64,000 bases of DNA from Rhizophagus irregularis (Eukaryota; Glomeromycota; Glomeromycetes; Glomerales; Glomeraceae): contig NC_089458.1 of the NCBI RefSeq assembly GCF_026210795.1, positions 1,938,001 to 2,002,000 on the forward strand, in the 5' to 3' direction. Position numbers and translations under genes: made by a program. Position 1 is the stretch's first letter; each line of letters begins with the position of its first letter. The notes beneath the pieces are model-generated. The model saw nothing but the letters and a program-made list of their open reading frames with translations. It ran no database searches and had not been told where the DNA came from. Of this stretch, positions 47,331 to 60,423 are shown piece by piece.

Positions 47331-48795
47331 GACTTAATATTATAATAATTAATAATATAATTTCTTTTTTAAATATTTATTGGTAATATAATTAGTAATA
47401 CGATATGAACATTTACATTTTATTAGCAATATAATTTTAAATTTGATTTACCGAACACCTTTCATATATTAAACTTTTATCCTTGAACCAAAAATTCAGT
47501 AATTATTAAATTTTTGGTGTGAGAAATTAATTAATAAAATAAATAATTCATTTATCAATTATCAGAATGAAAATTTTCTTCTGTAGTTATCATATGATAT
47601 TATAAAATATAAACTATTTTTATTAGCCAATTATCTTAATATAAAAAAAAATAAAAATTTTGGATTTGTGATTTACCAACCTGACTGAAATATGAAAATT
47701 GAATTTATAACTTAAATTTATGTGTATTTAATATATAAATTGTTTATGTTGCCAGATGCTAAATTCTCTACTATCAATAGATTGGAAAATATCTTTTCTT
47801 CTTGTATGTTCATTTGAAATAGTATCTCCATTAATATATCTTTTCAAGTGGTCAGTTATTTCAATAGTGATTCTCAAAAAAAACCATTTGCAAATGAAAA
47901 AACTAAGGAGTCACATATATTGCAATATATATAATTGGTTGGATGACTATTATGAATCCTATCATCTTCATATAACTTTCCATACATTGTAATATATCCA
48001 TTCTTAGAAAGGATTCTTAGATTCTCTTTAAGTATTTTCTTAAATAAATTACGGATACGAAAATACCACATTTCTGGTATTTTATGATTACATTTTTTTG
48101 TTAAAGGTCATATTATATCAATTATTCTTCTATATTTTTCAAAGTTTTCATCACCATAGTTTACTAGATGTAACTTAGAAATTAGAATAGGTTTTACTAT
48201 CTAAATCCATATTAACGTTTTGGTAGATTATAACAGAATATAACAATTTTATTGATTTATACTGTTTTTAGCAATTTTAGCTGATTTAACAATATTATAC
48301 TTTAATAAATATCAGATTTATTTTATTTGATTGTTCAGGTGAAAACTGATTCAGCTAAATTAGACCCAATCACCATGTTCAGCTAAACTATGCATAACGC
48401 CTTGTTCAAAGAATGTCTCTAGTCTAACTAAATCATGAGATGATTAGCCAACCAAATTTCAGATTTTTTTTCTGAATTTGGGAAAATAGTAAAAAAAAAA
48501 GTGGTAATTTTATATTCATATGCATATAGATTAGTTTGTGGATCCTTCATGATTGCATGTATCATTTTTATTTATTTGATAAGTGTTCATTTAGTATTTA
48601 GAATAAAAAAAAAAAGAAAGGCCTTATATGGCAAAACTTTATTTATTTAATTGTTTTAATTGCATTATGCATTCATGCTTTACAATACCACATATGCAAA
48701 ACTACATTTGAAGACTAAATAAAAATCAAAATATAAGTGTTGAGAATGTCCTAGTGCTGGAACAGTATCATGTGATTGTGGCATAATAATAACCA
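47331..48795. other. AT-rich stretch, possible minus-strand coding debris
   Basis: A minus frame near 48071-47760 reads NGYITMYGKLYEDDRIHNSH with YIYCNICDSL, with a C-x2-C that could be a decayed zinc finger. No clear gene or element boundaries are visible. Confidence 0.3.
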
Positions 48796-50140
48796 CTATT
48801 CCTTAAAATTTTTTATGATATATGTGACCTCACTTCTTATTAGATCCAAAAAACTATATACAGTAAAAGACTTAATATGAAGAATCTTATCTTTCCCTAT
48901 CATGCTAAAGATATTATAAATTTTTCTGGCTGTATCTGTTCTCTTGTGCATCATACCATTATTTGCATTCTTTGGAAGTTTTTCCTTAACTTCTTTGTTC
49001 AGCTTTGTATGTGCCATTTGCGAAGGATTGCTTTGCAAAAGTATAGCTAATCATCCTGATAAGGTTTTTCCAAATCAAAAATAGAAACAAACTAAATCTT
49101 TATTAATCTGATCCCATTTTTTTCTGCATCATCAATCTCATAATATAATTTATGGAATTGATTCAAAACTTTTCTCATGTCAGAATCTTCGGGAGGTGCA
49201 TCAATTGATACTTTACTAGCTGGGTAGATAGATAGCTCACGAATTATGGTTTGTGCTTTTGTATCCTTACTAGATTTACGTGAATCATCTTTCCTCTTCC
49301 TTTTCTTGGATGCTTTATCGAAAGTAGGTGAAATATAATATCCTTCTTTTTCAAAATCATCAATTGACGGGCATTTAGGACACAGCTTACTCTTATTACT
49401 AATACATTCAAAATGTGTCTTATGTCTGCATAGTAGTAGTATGACTGGTTTAGAAACAGAAGCATTAAGCCTTAATAGAGGCACTTTAGAGATTACTTCA
49501 GAATACTTATTACAAGCTTCCTTAAACAGATCATCATCATCAAATTCAAGATCCTCTGAAAGCAATAATGGATCGCTATCTTCCTCCATGCCATATAAGC
49601 AATATAATGTTCCTTTCTTATCAATTCCTCTCGCAAAAGTCCGATGGATCATATCACCACAAACATTTAAAATGAGCGATCTAGGTGGGTCTTCTGTCAA
49701 AATGGGGATATCACATTCCATACATGGCCCATAATCTGGGATAGCTTCATCAGATTTAATCAACAAAAAATCTGGCTCTTCACGAAGAATATCCTCTGGG
49801 AGGTGTTTCAATATATGTAATGCGAGTAATTTTAGGGCTTTATTGTGTTTTGGTTGTACTCCGTAAATATCTCTGCTTTGGGTAGAGGTGTTTATGATAC
49901 CCTCCATTCCCTCAATATCCTCTGTATTGATATCGTCAGCAGTGATCTCTGTCACATCAAATGGAACTTCTGTATTAGCTGAGCTCTCTTGGCTCTCTTG
50001 GTTCTCCATGGTATCATTTTCCAAAAAATAACTATGTAATTCCTCATACAAGACCCTGTTTTTATAGCACCAGGCAAATGTCCAGGAAAAACATTCACCG
50101 GATTTTCACCTGCAATTACGCACTGCATTTCGTCATTCAT
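48796..50140 (-). pseudogene. RING-like multicopy gene with frame breaks
   Basis: Starts MNDEMQCVIAGENPVNVFPG at 50140; a frame change near 50075 leads into the main frame (to 49092). That frame has an acidic N-part, a C-x2-C (CMECDIPI), an ICGDMIH-like segment (NVCGDMIHRTF), and later LLCRHKTHFECI with KLCPKC, a RING-like set of cysteines and histidines. A lysine-rich stretch (ASKKRKRKDDSRKSSKD) may be a nuclear signal. The C-terminal part continues at 49038-48796 (KLNKEVKEKLPKNANN, ARKIYNIFSMIGKDKI) after a stop or an unresolved intron. I associate this layout with a multicopy Rhizophagus family of unknown role. Confidence 0.55.
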
Positions 50141-50615
50141 TAACCCCTTGCAAATCGATAAAAAAAAGACGAAGGATTAGTATATACACTTCCCCATAAC
50201 CCCATCATGCGAAATAATGATTGTCAAAAATTAATTATATTCGAATGTTGTTTTGTTAGTATGATACTAGCGTGAACCAGGAAGAGACATGACGCAAAAA
50301 ACAAATGCAATCAACTCAATGCGAAAAATATATATATATGCAAATCTTACGTCGCCGGCAAGAATTTTCCCGATATCTTCTGCGCATTTCAGGTGACTTA
50401 ATATTCAATATACTGTAACACAAATTACGAGAAAAAATCCACAGCACAAAAAATGAAAATCTTTATTATTTAAACTTGCAGATTAAACAAAATACAATAA
50501 TTTGTCTTGAATATTTCATAATTACTAATCATTTGTTTACGCGAATAATATTAATAGCAGACATAAAAACATAAATCGAAATTGAGAAATCATTAAACAC
50601 AACATAGAAACCAGA

Positions 50616-51684
50616 TCAATGCTGTTTCTTTTTTGAGTGCTTTTTTTTCGAATTCTTTTTCTTCTTTGCAACAGTGGCGGGTATGTCAAAGGTTGGTTTA
50701 TCCAGTGAATCTAGGAGAGAAGAAACTAATTATATAAATTATGACAAAAAAGAATGAATAAAATCTTGACATACCAACTTCAGCGACTTCAAATTCAACA
50801 ACAGTCCCATCGGACTCATAATCCCACATTACGCGGTGAGTCAGAGATACCTTTGGTGCTTCATTCAAATAATCTCCAAGTGGCCACAAAACACCGCACG
50901 TTGAGTTGTCCCATTCGAATACACGACCGTAACAATCCAGAAAAAGAAGTCCAGCGTAACGTTCCCCGATGATAATAATATGATCAAAACCATACTGCTT
51001 AATATATTCCATATAACATATACAAGTAGAAGGATCTCCTCCTTCGAGATCACAGTTAAGATATTTTGCGACACGTTTACGATCTTTTTTATTTGCAATC
51101 ATTTCGACTATCATAAGCGGATTATTTGGAGTAGCTTTTGGATTGTTGCAATCTTCTCGAGATTCATCTTTCTTTTCACTTGTCGGCACATGGAACATGG
51201 GTTCTGGAACTCTTGCTTGTTCATATTGAAAGTTTGGGACCACAAGACGACACGGTGTTTTCGGCTCTTCTTTCGTCCATACATTGCCAGCCAAGGTACC
51301 AATTCGGCGCAGTTGCCCCAACGGTAGTTGCAACATTTGATTTGGGCAAAGTTCGAACACCATTCTACTATCGGAAAGTCTCTCGCCCTCAATTTTGCTA
51401 TTTTGCCATTGTTCACGTACAACATCGCTTTTGTTATCGATTCTGTTTTTATTCCGCTCCGAATCGATGCCCCATACATAAATTTGATCTTCCCGTTTTC
51501 CATTGACACCGTTACATTTACTGCCGTTGGGCGACCCAACGCATTCGTTTCCATCATCGTAATTTTTTTTGTCAAGATAATTAACATTCCGGAAAGATAT
51601 TTTTTCTTGTCTTGAAACTCCATTCCCTTGATAGAATCCATTCTCATTATGTGGATCGTCCAAAGTAGGGCTACTGCATCCCAT
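50616..51684 (-). CDS. Unknown protein, 334 residues, 2 exons
   Basis: Exon 1 is 51684-50775 and exon 2 is 50710-50616; GT-AG intron of 64 bp, joined frame 1005 nt. The N-terminus MGCSSPTLDDPHNENG could be acylated (G2, C3). The middle is N/D/K-rich. The C-terminal third looks folded: YGFDHIIIIGERYAGLLFLD, then CYGRVFEWDNSTCGVLWPLG, resembling a SMI1/KNR4-type strand pattern only loosely. Exon 2 encodes a very basic tail (KKKKNSKKKHSKKKQH). Base composition is closer to balanced than the surroundings and the frame is clean, so it is probably a functional host gene. Family not recognised. Confidence 0.7.
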
Positions 51685-51973
51685 ACTGTTACTATTGGAA
51701 TTGGCCGACAGAAGGGTGGTTCTACTAGTTTCCCCACGACGCCAAACGGAATATAAATTTAATGATTCCTATATAAAAAATTTTTCGTTGGCTATTCCTA
51801 TAATTTCGAAATAGTGTAAAGAATAAAATGCCTGAAAGGTTCTATAAATTCCCTTATCAAATTTCTCGCCCATTTTCCTTTAAGATTATCTAGCCAGGAC
51901 CAAGCTTCGTTGTCTTCGTATGGACTAGCGAGGACTAGAAAAAATATAAATGAGTACAAAAAAGTGGAAATTA

Positions 51974-52127
51974 CACAGTGAAAATCGATAAACCGGATCT
52001 ATCGGTTCCACTAAAAATATCCGGTTTATCGGGATATCCGGTATAACGAAAAAATTTTGATATATTGAAAATCTATTATATTTATTGGTTAACGATCACG
52101 TGATCCGGTTTATCGAATTTCACAGTG
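51974..52127. mobile_element. 154-bp Tc1/mariner-type MITE
   Basis: Ends are CACAGTGAAAATCGATAAAC and, inverted, CACTGTGAAATTCGATAAAC, followed by CGGATC on both sides. TA flanks at 51972-51973 and 52128-52129. The interior repeats ATCCGGTTTATCG. It lies about 290 bp upstream of the start of the 334-residue gene. Confidence 0.85.
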
Positions 52128-52389
52128 TACTTGTTTTAACCTACATTCGGATAATTGTTATCCATTAGAGTGAGTCAGTCACAAATTGACAATTGCTTAG
52201 GTACAATATGATAACTTACACTAACACGTGATATATTATATATATTACATCATTTTTTTGCTTGTCACACAAAAGGCTTCTCCGTTCGAAATACGAAAAC
52301 AAGTCTTTTTGAAACTTTTTTGCATATATAAAAACTATTGTAAGAAAATTTTTTTCTCACTTTTTTTTAATTGTTTTTTTTTTTTAGTT

Positions 52390-52787
52390 TATTGCTGTTT
52401 TCTAATTACTGTGATCTAGCATTATTTAATAAAAAAAAAAATTTTGAGAAAAACATGTGAAAATAAAAATTTTATTGCATTTTCAAATAAAGAAGGTATG
52501 ATTATAAGCTAAAAATTATAATTTTAAGAAAAAATTTTCAATTTTTAAATAAGTTTACTTATAAGTAACTTTTTAAATTTTGTGTAACAAATCGTTTTTA
52601 AAAAAGTTATTTATAAGCAAACTTATTTAAAGATTGAAAATTTTTTCTTAAAATTATAATTTTTAACTTATAATCATATCTCCTTTATTTAAAAATGCAA
52701 TAAAATTTTTATTTTCACATGTTTTCTCAAAAAATTTTTTTTTTTTATTAAAAAATGCTAGATCACAGTAATTAGAAAACAGCAATA
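52390..52787. repeat. 398-bp near-perfect foldback
   Basis: TATTGCTGTTTTCTAATTAC at 52390 is mirrored at 52768-52787, and the match runs inward for about 180 bp (GTGATCTAGCATT, AACATGTGAAAATAAAAATT, TTATAAGTAACTTTTT) to a centre near 52589. No target duplication is certain; TA on both sides is possible. It is a hairpin MITE or other palindrome. Confidence 0.85.
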
Positions 52788-53302
52788 ATACTGTATTATT
52801 GTATATTATAAATAATTAAAAAGATAATTTCTTATTATACACTAGTGTGCGAAACACACTAGTACGAATAGCAATTTCTTAATTTATTTACATCATTATG
52901 AGATCATTGCTACGCAAATTAGCACGTTCGTATTGTGTGCCAGGTTAATGGCACGACCGCAACGCCACAATCACGTGATTTATTAATCAGAAAAATTGTG
53001 TCGCACCGATAAACAAATCCCCCATATCGCGCTGGATTTCTTTGCTTTTTTTTATAAATTTTAATTTCGAGTTTTTAATAATAAAATATAATAATTAATA
53101 ACATTAAAAATGTGAAAAATTAAATTTATTTGTTAAAAAAATATTTTAATTATAAGATGTATAAACCCTTATAATTGATAAAAATAAATGCTATCGCATA
53201 TAAATGTGTAATTATTATTATAAAATATAAGTTAAATATGCTTAAAAAAAATGTATTATAAAACGTATAAAACGTTGAATTCTATTGTAATAATACCTTG
53301 TT

Positions 53303-56149
53303 TCAATTAAGCTGGTTTTTTAATACATTCTTGCTCAGATTATGTTCCTTTTTGCCAATTTTCTTTGTTTTTCGACCTGGAATGATCTGAGGGTCCGAGT
53401 TTTCCAGATTTTCCTTATTATTAGTAATGGAAAATAGTTTTCGCTTACGTCCAGATCCTTCTGTTTTTCGTCATTTTACAGATTCAACTTGCACGCGAAT
53501 CATAGATCCACTTCTGATATTAACTGCTGGGTCCAACTCGCGATTAATATCATAAAGAAAGGACACTAACCGCGGGATAGATTTCAATTTTGCTGTTTTA
53601 TAATGTTCTGCAAATTTGTTTAGTGCAGTATGTAATTGTGCGCATCCATTTGAATAGTCTTCCTTGATTTCTTCCAAAAAATTGATAAATATGGTAATAT
53701 CATCCTTGACATTTTTATTTGATTCACTACAAAATAAAGTGTTTAAATAAGAATTTGTAATTTTATACCAAATTATTAAGGAAGAATTTACCTATACTCG
53801 ATAGTTAAATTGCTATTTGGCATTGTTGTTTCCATTTGTAAACCTTCTCGGTCTTGTGAAATAAATTCTGCATGTAATGATACGTAAAAGGAACTGTCCT
53901 CTGCAGTATAACCTAAAGGAAAAAAATTAAAATTAATGTGGAATCACAAAATTTACTTTTTAATTTTTTTCTTACCGATTGCAATGTAAGCATAAATCAT
54001 ACGGTCATTAGAAGTCAAAGATGGTATAAAGTTAAACATTGATATATGAAATTTTACCGAAATTGCACCTTGATGCTTACAAGGTGCACCGGTCATCCCA
54101 ATTCGACAAGTACAGGTTCCAATCTCACTATTTACGGTATAGAAATGACCGGAGTTATTCACACTTTTCACAAAGAATTCATTTTCTATGCTATGCTTTT
54201 TGATAGAATCCATGTTCACAGTATCCCATCCTGAACATAGAAAGCGTTTTGCTATTCGCAAGTATCCTGGACGTCTATGTGCAAAATTTAACAACCGAAG
54301 TGAATAGAACCTCTCCATGTTTTGAGTAATGAATTGAAAAACTTGTACACAATTATACGCTTGTGTTCTTGCAAATACTATATCTTTTATTATTCCGAAA
54401 CTTCTTTCAATATAATTATTCGTGTTGTTTCCTCGAATATGAAATTCAGAACGAAATGATAGAGCCCATATACTACGACGCTCCCACATGAGTTCAAAGT
54501 GTTTGTGTAATTGAGGATATTGACCATAAAATCTTTGCTTGAATTCACAGTAATACTTATGCATTTCCAAATCTGAAGGTGCATAAAGAATTTCCTTCAT
54601 CTTTTGCATGATAGGTTCACGATCTGCTTTATTGATATAATGCTTCGAATTGTGCAACCACCTCCAAAACGCTTGCAAGACATGAAAAGTGCAGAGAAGG
54701 CGAATACCTTTCAAATTACAATAAAAAATTAATTTATAAAAAAAATCATTAATTTCAATCGTTTAATTTATTAAATAAATAACATTTGAATAAATAATTA
54801 ATAAAAAAAATATTTGATTAAATAAAATTATAAAAAAAAAATATTAAATTAAATAATTAATAAAACTAATAAAAAAAATCATTATTCTATTGTTCAAAAA
54901 AACATTAAATTAAATAATTGATTTAAAATCATTCATTGGTATTAAATAATTAATTTAAAATCATTATCGGTATATATTAACAATAAATCAAAATGGAATC
55001 ATTACTTTCTGGCCAACATAATTCTAATGCATTCCGCTCCGCGCTTGAATCATCTGTGAGGAAAATCTTTGGGCCGAGTTGTGCTCCACGTCCATAGAAA
55101 GCATGTTGTGGAAGAATTGACTTTAATAGGTTTAATGCTTTCTCTAACGTTATTTCAAGCTCATCAGAAGTAATAAACAATCCAAGAGGGAGGGCTCCGA
55201 CTGCATAACTTGTGTAAAGTAAAGTTATTGATGTGTTTAAAGGTTCAAAAGATGCAGAAGCATCCATATAACAAATTTCACTGGATTGTAAGATCTTTTC
55301 GTGAACTCTGCTCATTAAGCCAGTAACCACACATAAGATAAATGCTTTTCCACTACGTGAATCATATTCTTGTAAGATTACTCGCCCTTTACCAGAATTA
55401 TTATAATCATTTACAACTTCTGCTAAACGTCTAAACATCGCACTACCATTACGATCACCAAGTGAATCCTGACGATATTGCCGAAACAGATTAAAAATAT
55501 AGTCATAATCCAGATTACTTGCTCGATCAGCAAGTAACAACAAAAGCTCCTGTTCATCAGCTGCACTAAGATAAAGTTCATCTTCATGTGTGTACATAGC
55601 AGATGCTGGGGAGTGACCATCCTTAAATAACTCCAGAAATCTTTCGCGAACCTTTTCATTGACACGTCGAAAACTTAATGACTCTGCCGAAATAATTACA
55701 TGGTTATGTATAAATTTAATGTTGACTTCCAGGGGATGACTTAATTCAATACGCCAACGTTCCAGTCGAAGGTGTATGGTCGAAGTACAATTTGTATTTC
55801 GTAACTGAGATGATTGTTGGCGTTTTATTTCTCGACTACCTTGTTTTTTTTAACCTTATCACTATGAATACAATGCCTCATCTCGCGAAAAAGTATATAT
55901 TTTCCTTTGAACTCATAACGTTTGGTTTCCGGCATTGTCATTTTTGATTTAGATTCAAACGCCATAAACCATTCGCGTGCTTTTTCTTCATTATCAATAT
56001 CTACAAAGACATCGAGCTCAAATTGTGGAATAATAAAGTTTTCTGTGGTTCGATATGATGGAAGTTCATTGAAATTTTCAATTAAATACGAATAATTTTG
56101 AGGTAAGATTGATTTTAGAACTTCAGAAAGAGAATTCCAAGAAAAGACC
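53303..56149 (-). pseudogene. MULE transposase with SWIM finger, lightly damaged
   Basis: In order on the minus strand: an exon from about 56149 (FELDVFVDIDNEEKAREWFM), a frame change at an A-run near 55846-55855, then ERFLELFKDGHS, the MULE core with ICYMDASASFEPLNTSITLL (first acid), PKIFLTDDSSAERNAL (second acid), an intron (about 55002-54712), IRLLCTFHVLQAFWRW, IERSFGIIKD, and a SWIM finger CTCRIGMTGAPCKH. After another intron come C-terminal exons to 53303, with a TGA at 53471-53473 followed in frame by RKTEGSGRKRK. Only one shift and one stop are seen, so decay is slight, or the A-run shift is a sequencing error. The N-terminal exon was not located. Confidence 0.82.
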
Positions 56150-56470
56150 TAAAAATGAATATGAAAATTTTTAAATTTTAATAAAGATAAATGATAAACA
56201 AATGCGTAATTAGTGAAAATCATTGCTATTTAATATAAATCGATATTATATTAAACAAAAAAAAGAAAAAAAATTTAAATAAACTACATGCTACATATAA
56301 CATAAAATGATAAAAACCAACTAACAGCTAAATAAACACCCGCATAATACATTATAAATTGAAAATATGTATTACTATACGCTGATATTTTTTGTTTATA
56401 ATTTTCATTCACGTATATTATACGCTAAAGTCTAAACTTCGATAAAATAAAAATCGTGTAAAATTAACTA

Positions 56471-56833
56471 CTTTACTAAAAATGGCCAATTTTTTGAAAT
56501 ATTTTTATAGACCTAGATACAATGGCTTTCAAAACAATTGTGCAATTATTTTGTAAAATTTTTAAAATATATCAAGATATATTTAAGGTATTTTTGAGAT
56601 TAAAATATTAAAATAATATCAAAGTTAATTATATTATAATAATAAAATAATAACAAAAACATTAAAAAATTATTGTGATATTATTTTGAGTTATTTTTAT
56701 AGACCTAGATACAATACAATTACAAAATAATAGCAAAAATATAATAAAAACATTTTGATGTATTAAATGTATTTTTGTAGTATTTTAAAATTATTACAAA
56801 ATCATTTCAAAAAATTGGCCATTTTTAGTAAAG
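56471..56833. mobile_element. 363-bp Tc1/mariner-type MITE inside the MULE
   Basis: Perfect inverted ends start CTTTACTAAAAATGGCCAAT and run about 30 bp. TA flanks at 56469-56470 and 56834-56835. TATTTTTATAGACCTAGATA occurs twice inside (about 56501 and 56692). It lies between the MULE's right end and its transposase. Confidence 0.88.
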
Positions 56834-57301
56834 TAATCTGCAAGTTATTTTGTGAAGTATTTCCTGTATTGTTCATCCTTTACTATTATTGAAGTTATTG
56901 TTTAACGAATCACAACTTGAGTTGTGTAACTTATTTATTTATAATAAATATTTTTAATAATTAGATTAGTTTGGCAAAATAAACTCAATTAAAGAGTATT
57001 TAAAAGTAGTTATCGTACTTCTGTAAAATTAAAAAAAAAGAATGAGAAAACATTGCTCATTCGAACGAAAGTAGAGTGTGTGAGAAAAAAAGCAAAGAAA
57101 TCCAGCGCGATATGGGGGATTTGTTTATCAGTGCGATACAATTTTTCTGATTAATAAATCACGTGATTGTGGCTGTGGCGCTACGGCTGCACCATTAACC
57201 TGGCACACAATACGGACATGCCGCAAATTGATATATTTGTTATACTTTTTACTCCTGAAAATAAACTTTTCTTCTTCTAAAGTTTCGTTCTAAACTAAAA
57301 A

Positions 57302-59476
57302 ATGATGCAAGACATATCAAACCTATTAGTATTTGATATTGATAATGATAACAATACAAACTATATAGATACTTTTTTCCCTCAAGTATTTCGTTTTATT
57401 TTATATTTTTTCCTTTTTTAGTACCACCATTTCTCCTTTGTTTAACTTATTTGTTAGTTTTCTATTCAAGATTTGTGCGACTTTCTTAATAATGATGACG
57501 ATCAGCTTAACAGTCAAATAAATTATTCAAAAGACCTGGAGTCAACAATAATTAATAAAGATCAAGAAAACTATGATGATAAAATGTCAATATCAATGCT
57601 TACTCTTACTTTAATTAACCATGTTTAATTTTTTTAAACTAATCTTTACATTCCATTATGGTGTATTAGTCTTCTGTTCGATCTTCATATAACTTCAGTT
57701 CTAGTGACGAATTTAGAAATGATCATTATCAGCATCATGATGTTACCGCTCAGCATTCTTTTGATGATATTGAATTACCTGATAGTTCAGAAGAAACAGA
57801 ACAATATTTGGAGTTAAAGATTGGGCTTACCTTTAAAATTGGGCGGAATTCAATATCTGGATTGATGATTTTGCTAAAAAAAAAAGGATTCAACTATAAG
57901 GTTAGAACTAATTTATACATGCTGCCCAAATTATTTTGGGATGCCATAATTATAATTTGGGATGTCGTAATTCATTCAATTTATATATAATTTACTATGT
58001 AAAGTGCCAAAATAATTTGGGATGTCATAATTGAATTTGGGATTTTACTTATAATTACGGCAGCCCAAAATAATTTGGGTGGCATGTATAGATTAATTAA
58101 AAGGATGGAGAAATAATGCATCGTATTTCTTACGAATATTCAAGATCGGGCAATCACAATCCACAAGTATCTTCCGATCTAACTAAGAGACGAAATGCAA
58201 CTTCACAACATACACAATGTCCATGAAAACTTAATGTTGCTTGTTCTAAGACAAGTAATGTTGTTAAAATTAATTCATTTGTTGATAATCATAACTATAT
58301 TCTTACTTCAAATATACAAGAAATGGCTCCAAGATTTCAAAAATTAACTCCAGAAATATTATCTGACATAAAAAAATATGTCATTCAAGGACGAATGGAT
58401 TCTGTATCTATTTACCCATTACTTATACATGACTATCCTGGATATACTATCTTTAAAAAAGATTTATATAATGCAGTATATCAATTTCAGCTTCAAAATA
58501 ACCCAGGTGATTCAGATGCATCTCAAATGTTACAAATGTTATTGAAAAAGAGTATTCTGATCCATTATGGATTGTTAAATCACAATTGGAACTTTTATCC
58601 AGAAAGTTATCATTTGTTGTGGATGTTATCACAACAACAGGCTTTATATGAAAGTTTTCATGATATTGTATTCTTGGACACCACATCAAACACAAATCAG
58701 TTTCAGATGATGCTTTGTGTTGTTGTTGTCATTGATAACCATTTCAAGTCAAGAATCGTAGCTTCTGCAATTATAGAAAATGAAACATTAGATACCTTTC
58801 GATGGATTTTAATGACATTATTTGAAGAAACAGATATTAATCCTAGGATTATATTTACCGATTCAGATCCATCTTTAATTAGTGCAATCAAGGAAATATA
58901 TTCCAATACCGACCATTTATTATGTATTTTCCATATTGATTTAAATCTTCGTAAAAAACTTAAGGGTAAATTAGGAGCTTGCTTTGAAGAATTTTGTCAC
59001 AAATTTTATACTTGCCAAAATTCTTTATATATAGAATTATTTGAATCACGATGGGTACAATTAATTTCTCAATATCCTGAATCAGTCAAATATACTATAT
59101 GTCTGATACTCTTTATATTAATAAAGAGTTGTGGGCCATCTCTTGGATATATAATCAATTTATATGTGATGTACAGAGTACCCAAAGAATAGAATTCATT
59201 AATAAGCAAATACATGATAAAGTTGATCAGTCTATCTCTTTATGTGATTTGGTGATTACTAATATAAATGATTATGTCAAGTGCAAAGAACATTTTGAAA
59301 AAATTTAATGCTTTACCAACTGTTGGATTACCAATATTATATAATAGGTTTTTTGGTCGGGTAGATGATAATATCAAACAATACTTTTAACTTACTTATT
59401 AAAGTAGCAATTACAAATGAATTAATCGGTATGTTATAATTTAAACCATATTATGAATTGGCAACAATTATTAGAG
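57302..59476 (+). pseudogene. FAR1/MULE transposase fossil
   Basis: The N-terminal region starts MMQDISNLLVFDIDNDNN. A FAR1-type zinc-binding region follows around 57830-58320 with a KKKGFNYK strand, a cysteine pair (the second after a TGA in place of tryptophan near 58226) and VDNHNYIL. The transposase core from 58323 has FHDIVFLDTTSNTNQF (first acid), PRIIFTDSDPSLISAI (second acid) and LLCIFHIDLNLRKKLKG. A frame change near 59095 leads to NKELWAISWIYNQFICDVQS, then more decay to 59476. Breaks are the MITE at 57918-58086, stops and shifts, and at its 3' side the AGGACC element. Its own TIRs were not found; a MULE lies immediately to its left. Confidence 0.78.
57918..58086. mobile_element. 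169-bp TATA-targeted MITE, copy C
   Basis: Differs from copy A (12179-12347) at one base by eye (GATGTCATAATT against GATATCATAATT). TATA flanks at 57914-57917 and 58087-58090. It interrupts the FAR1-type N-terminal coding region. Confidence 0.88.
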
Positions 59477-59789
59477 GTACATTAGGACCCCGAACAATAC
59501 TAATATAACTCACAAATGATCAGCATGCGTTTACTATTAACTCTACGCAACTTTTTTTTCATAGTAATGCTACGCAAACTCAAATCTTAGTTAAAAAAAA
59601 AAATTTTTTTTTATAGCCAATTTAACATTTTTTTATATTTTAATTTTAATTACTGTTATATCGTATGCAATTAAATAATAAAATGTATTATTTTTAACAT
59701 ATTTATTTGCAGAAATTACAATTTATAGTTTTTATTATCAATAAAAATTTTCTTTTATTTATATTCGAAATTCTGTTTCTACTAGTATA

Positions 59790-60380
59790 ATATTAAGTTC
59801 CAACTCCAAGCTCCAGTCTAAAATTTAAGAAAAGAGATAATAAAAAATGTTAGTAAAATAGCAAACATTCTTGTATAAGAACCAAATCCCGCTTCTTTCT
59901 TCCAAACATTTACCTATAAAAAAAGATGTTAAAGAATGTTAGCTATATAAAAAAAAATCTAAAGTCCACTTTCTTCTTCCTTTAAAAACATTTACCTGTC
60001 TTGAATTCCAAGTTTCAGTCCGAAACCTATAAAAGAAAAGCCAAAAAAACATTAGTAATGGTCTTATATATAAAAAAAAAAATTTAGCACACTTTTTTTT
60101 TTAAAAACACTACCCACCTGTCTTTAATATTAAGTTCCAGTCCAAAACCTACAAAAGTAAGAATGTTAGTGAACGTTTTTATACAAGAAAAATTAATTAA
60201 AATCAATTCTCTCCTCTTTTAAAACTGACTTACCTATCTTAAAATTCCAAGTTTCAGTCCGAAACCTACAAAGTAAAGAATGTTAGTAGCATTCTTACAT
60301 ATTTATCATAACCTACTCACCCACTCACCATTTATAAACACTTACTGTTTCACTTTCAAGTTACAGTCTGACTGGAATCT
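59790..60380. repeat. Diverged tandem repeat, about 120-bp units
   Basis: Five or so units share a core like TTGAATTCCAAGTTTCAGTC followed by CGAAACCTA(T/C)AAAAG and a later AATGTTAGT. Cores lie near 59800, 60000, 60125, 60242 and 60350. Confidence 0.65.
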
Positions 60381-60423
60381 CTAAAGTTAAAAAAAATGGG
60401 TTTTTAAAAAGTAAAAAAATGTT

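Larger units (their letters stand above)
52922..57221 (-). mobile_element. MULE (Mutator-like) transposon, 4.3 kb
   Basis: Long inverted repeats of about 130 bp begin GCACGTTCGTATTGTGTGCC at 52922 and GCATGTCCGTATTGTGTGCC (inverted) at 57221, and both include CCCCCATATCGCGCTGGATT. The 9-bp flanks CGCAAATTA (52913-52921) and CGCAAATTG (57222-57230) differ at one base. This fits Mutator-like elements. It carries a SWIM-domain transposase on the minus strand and a mariner-type MITE at 56471-56833. Confidence 0.9.

Noticed and set aside
50754-51615. Several plus-strand frames opposite the 334-residue gene
   Set aside because: Other-frame images of a GC-richer coding exon; the minus frame has clean splicing and a full-length reading.
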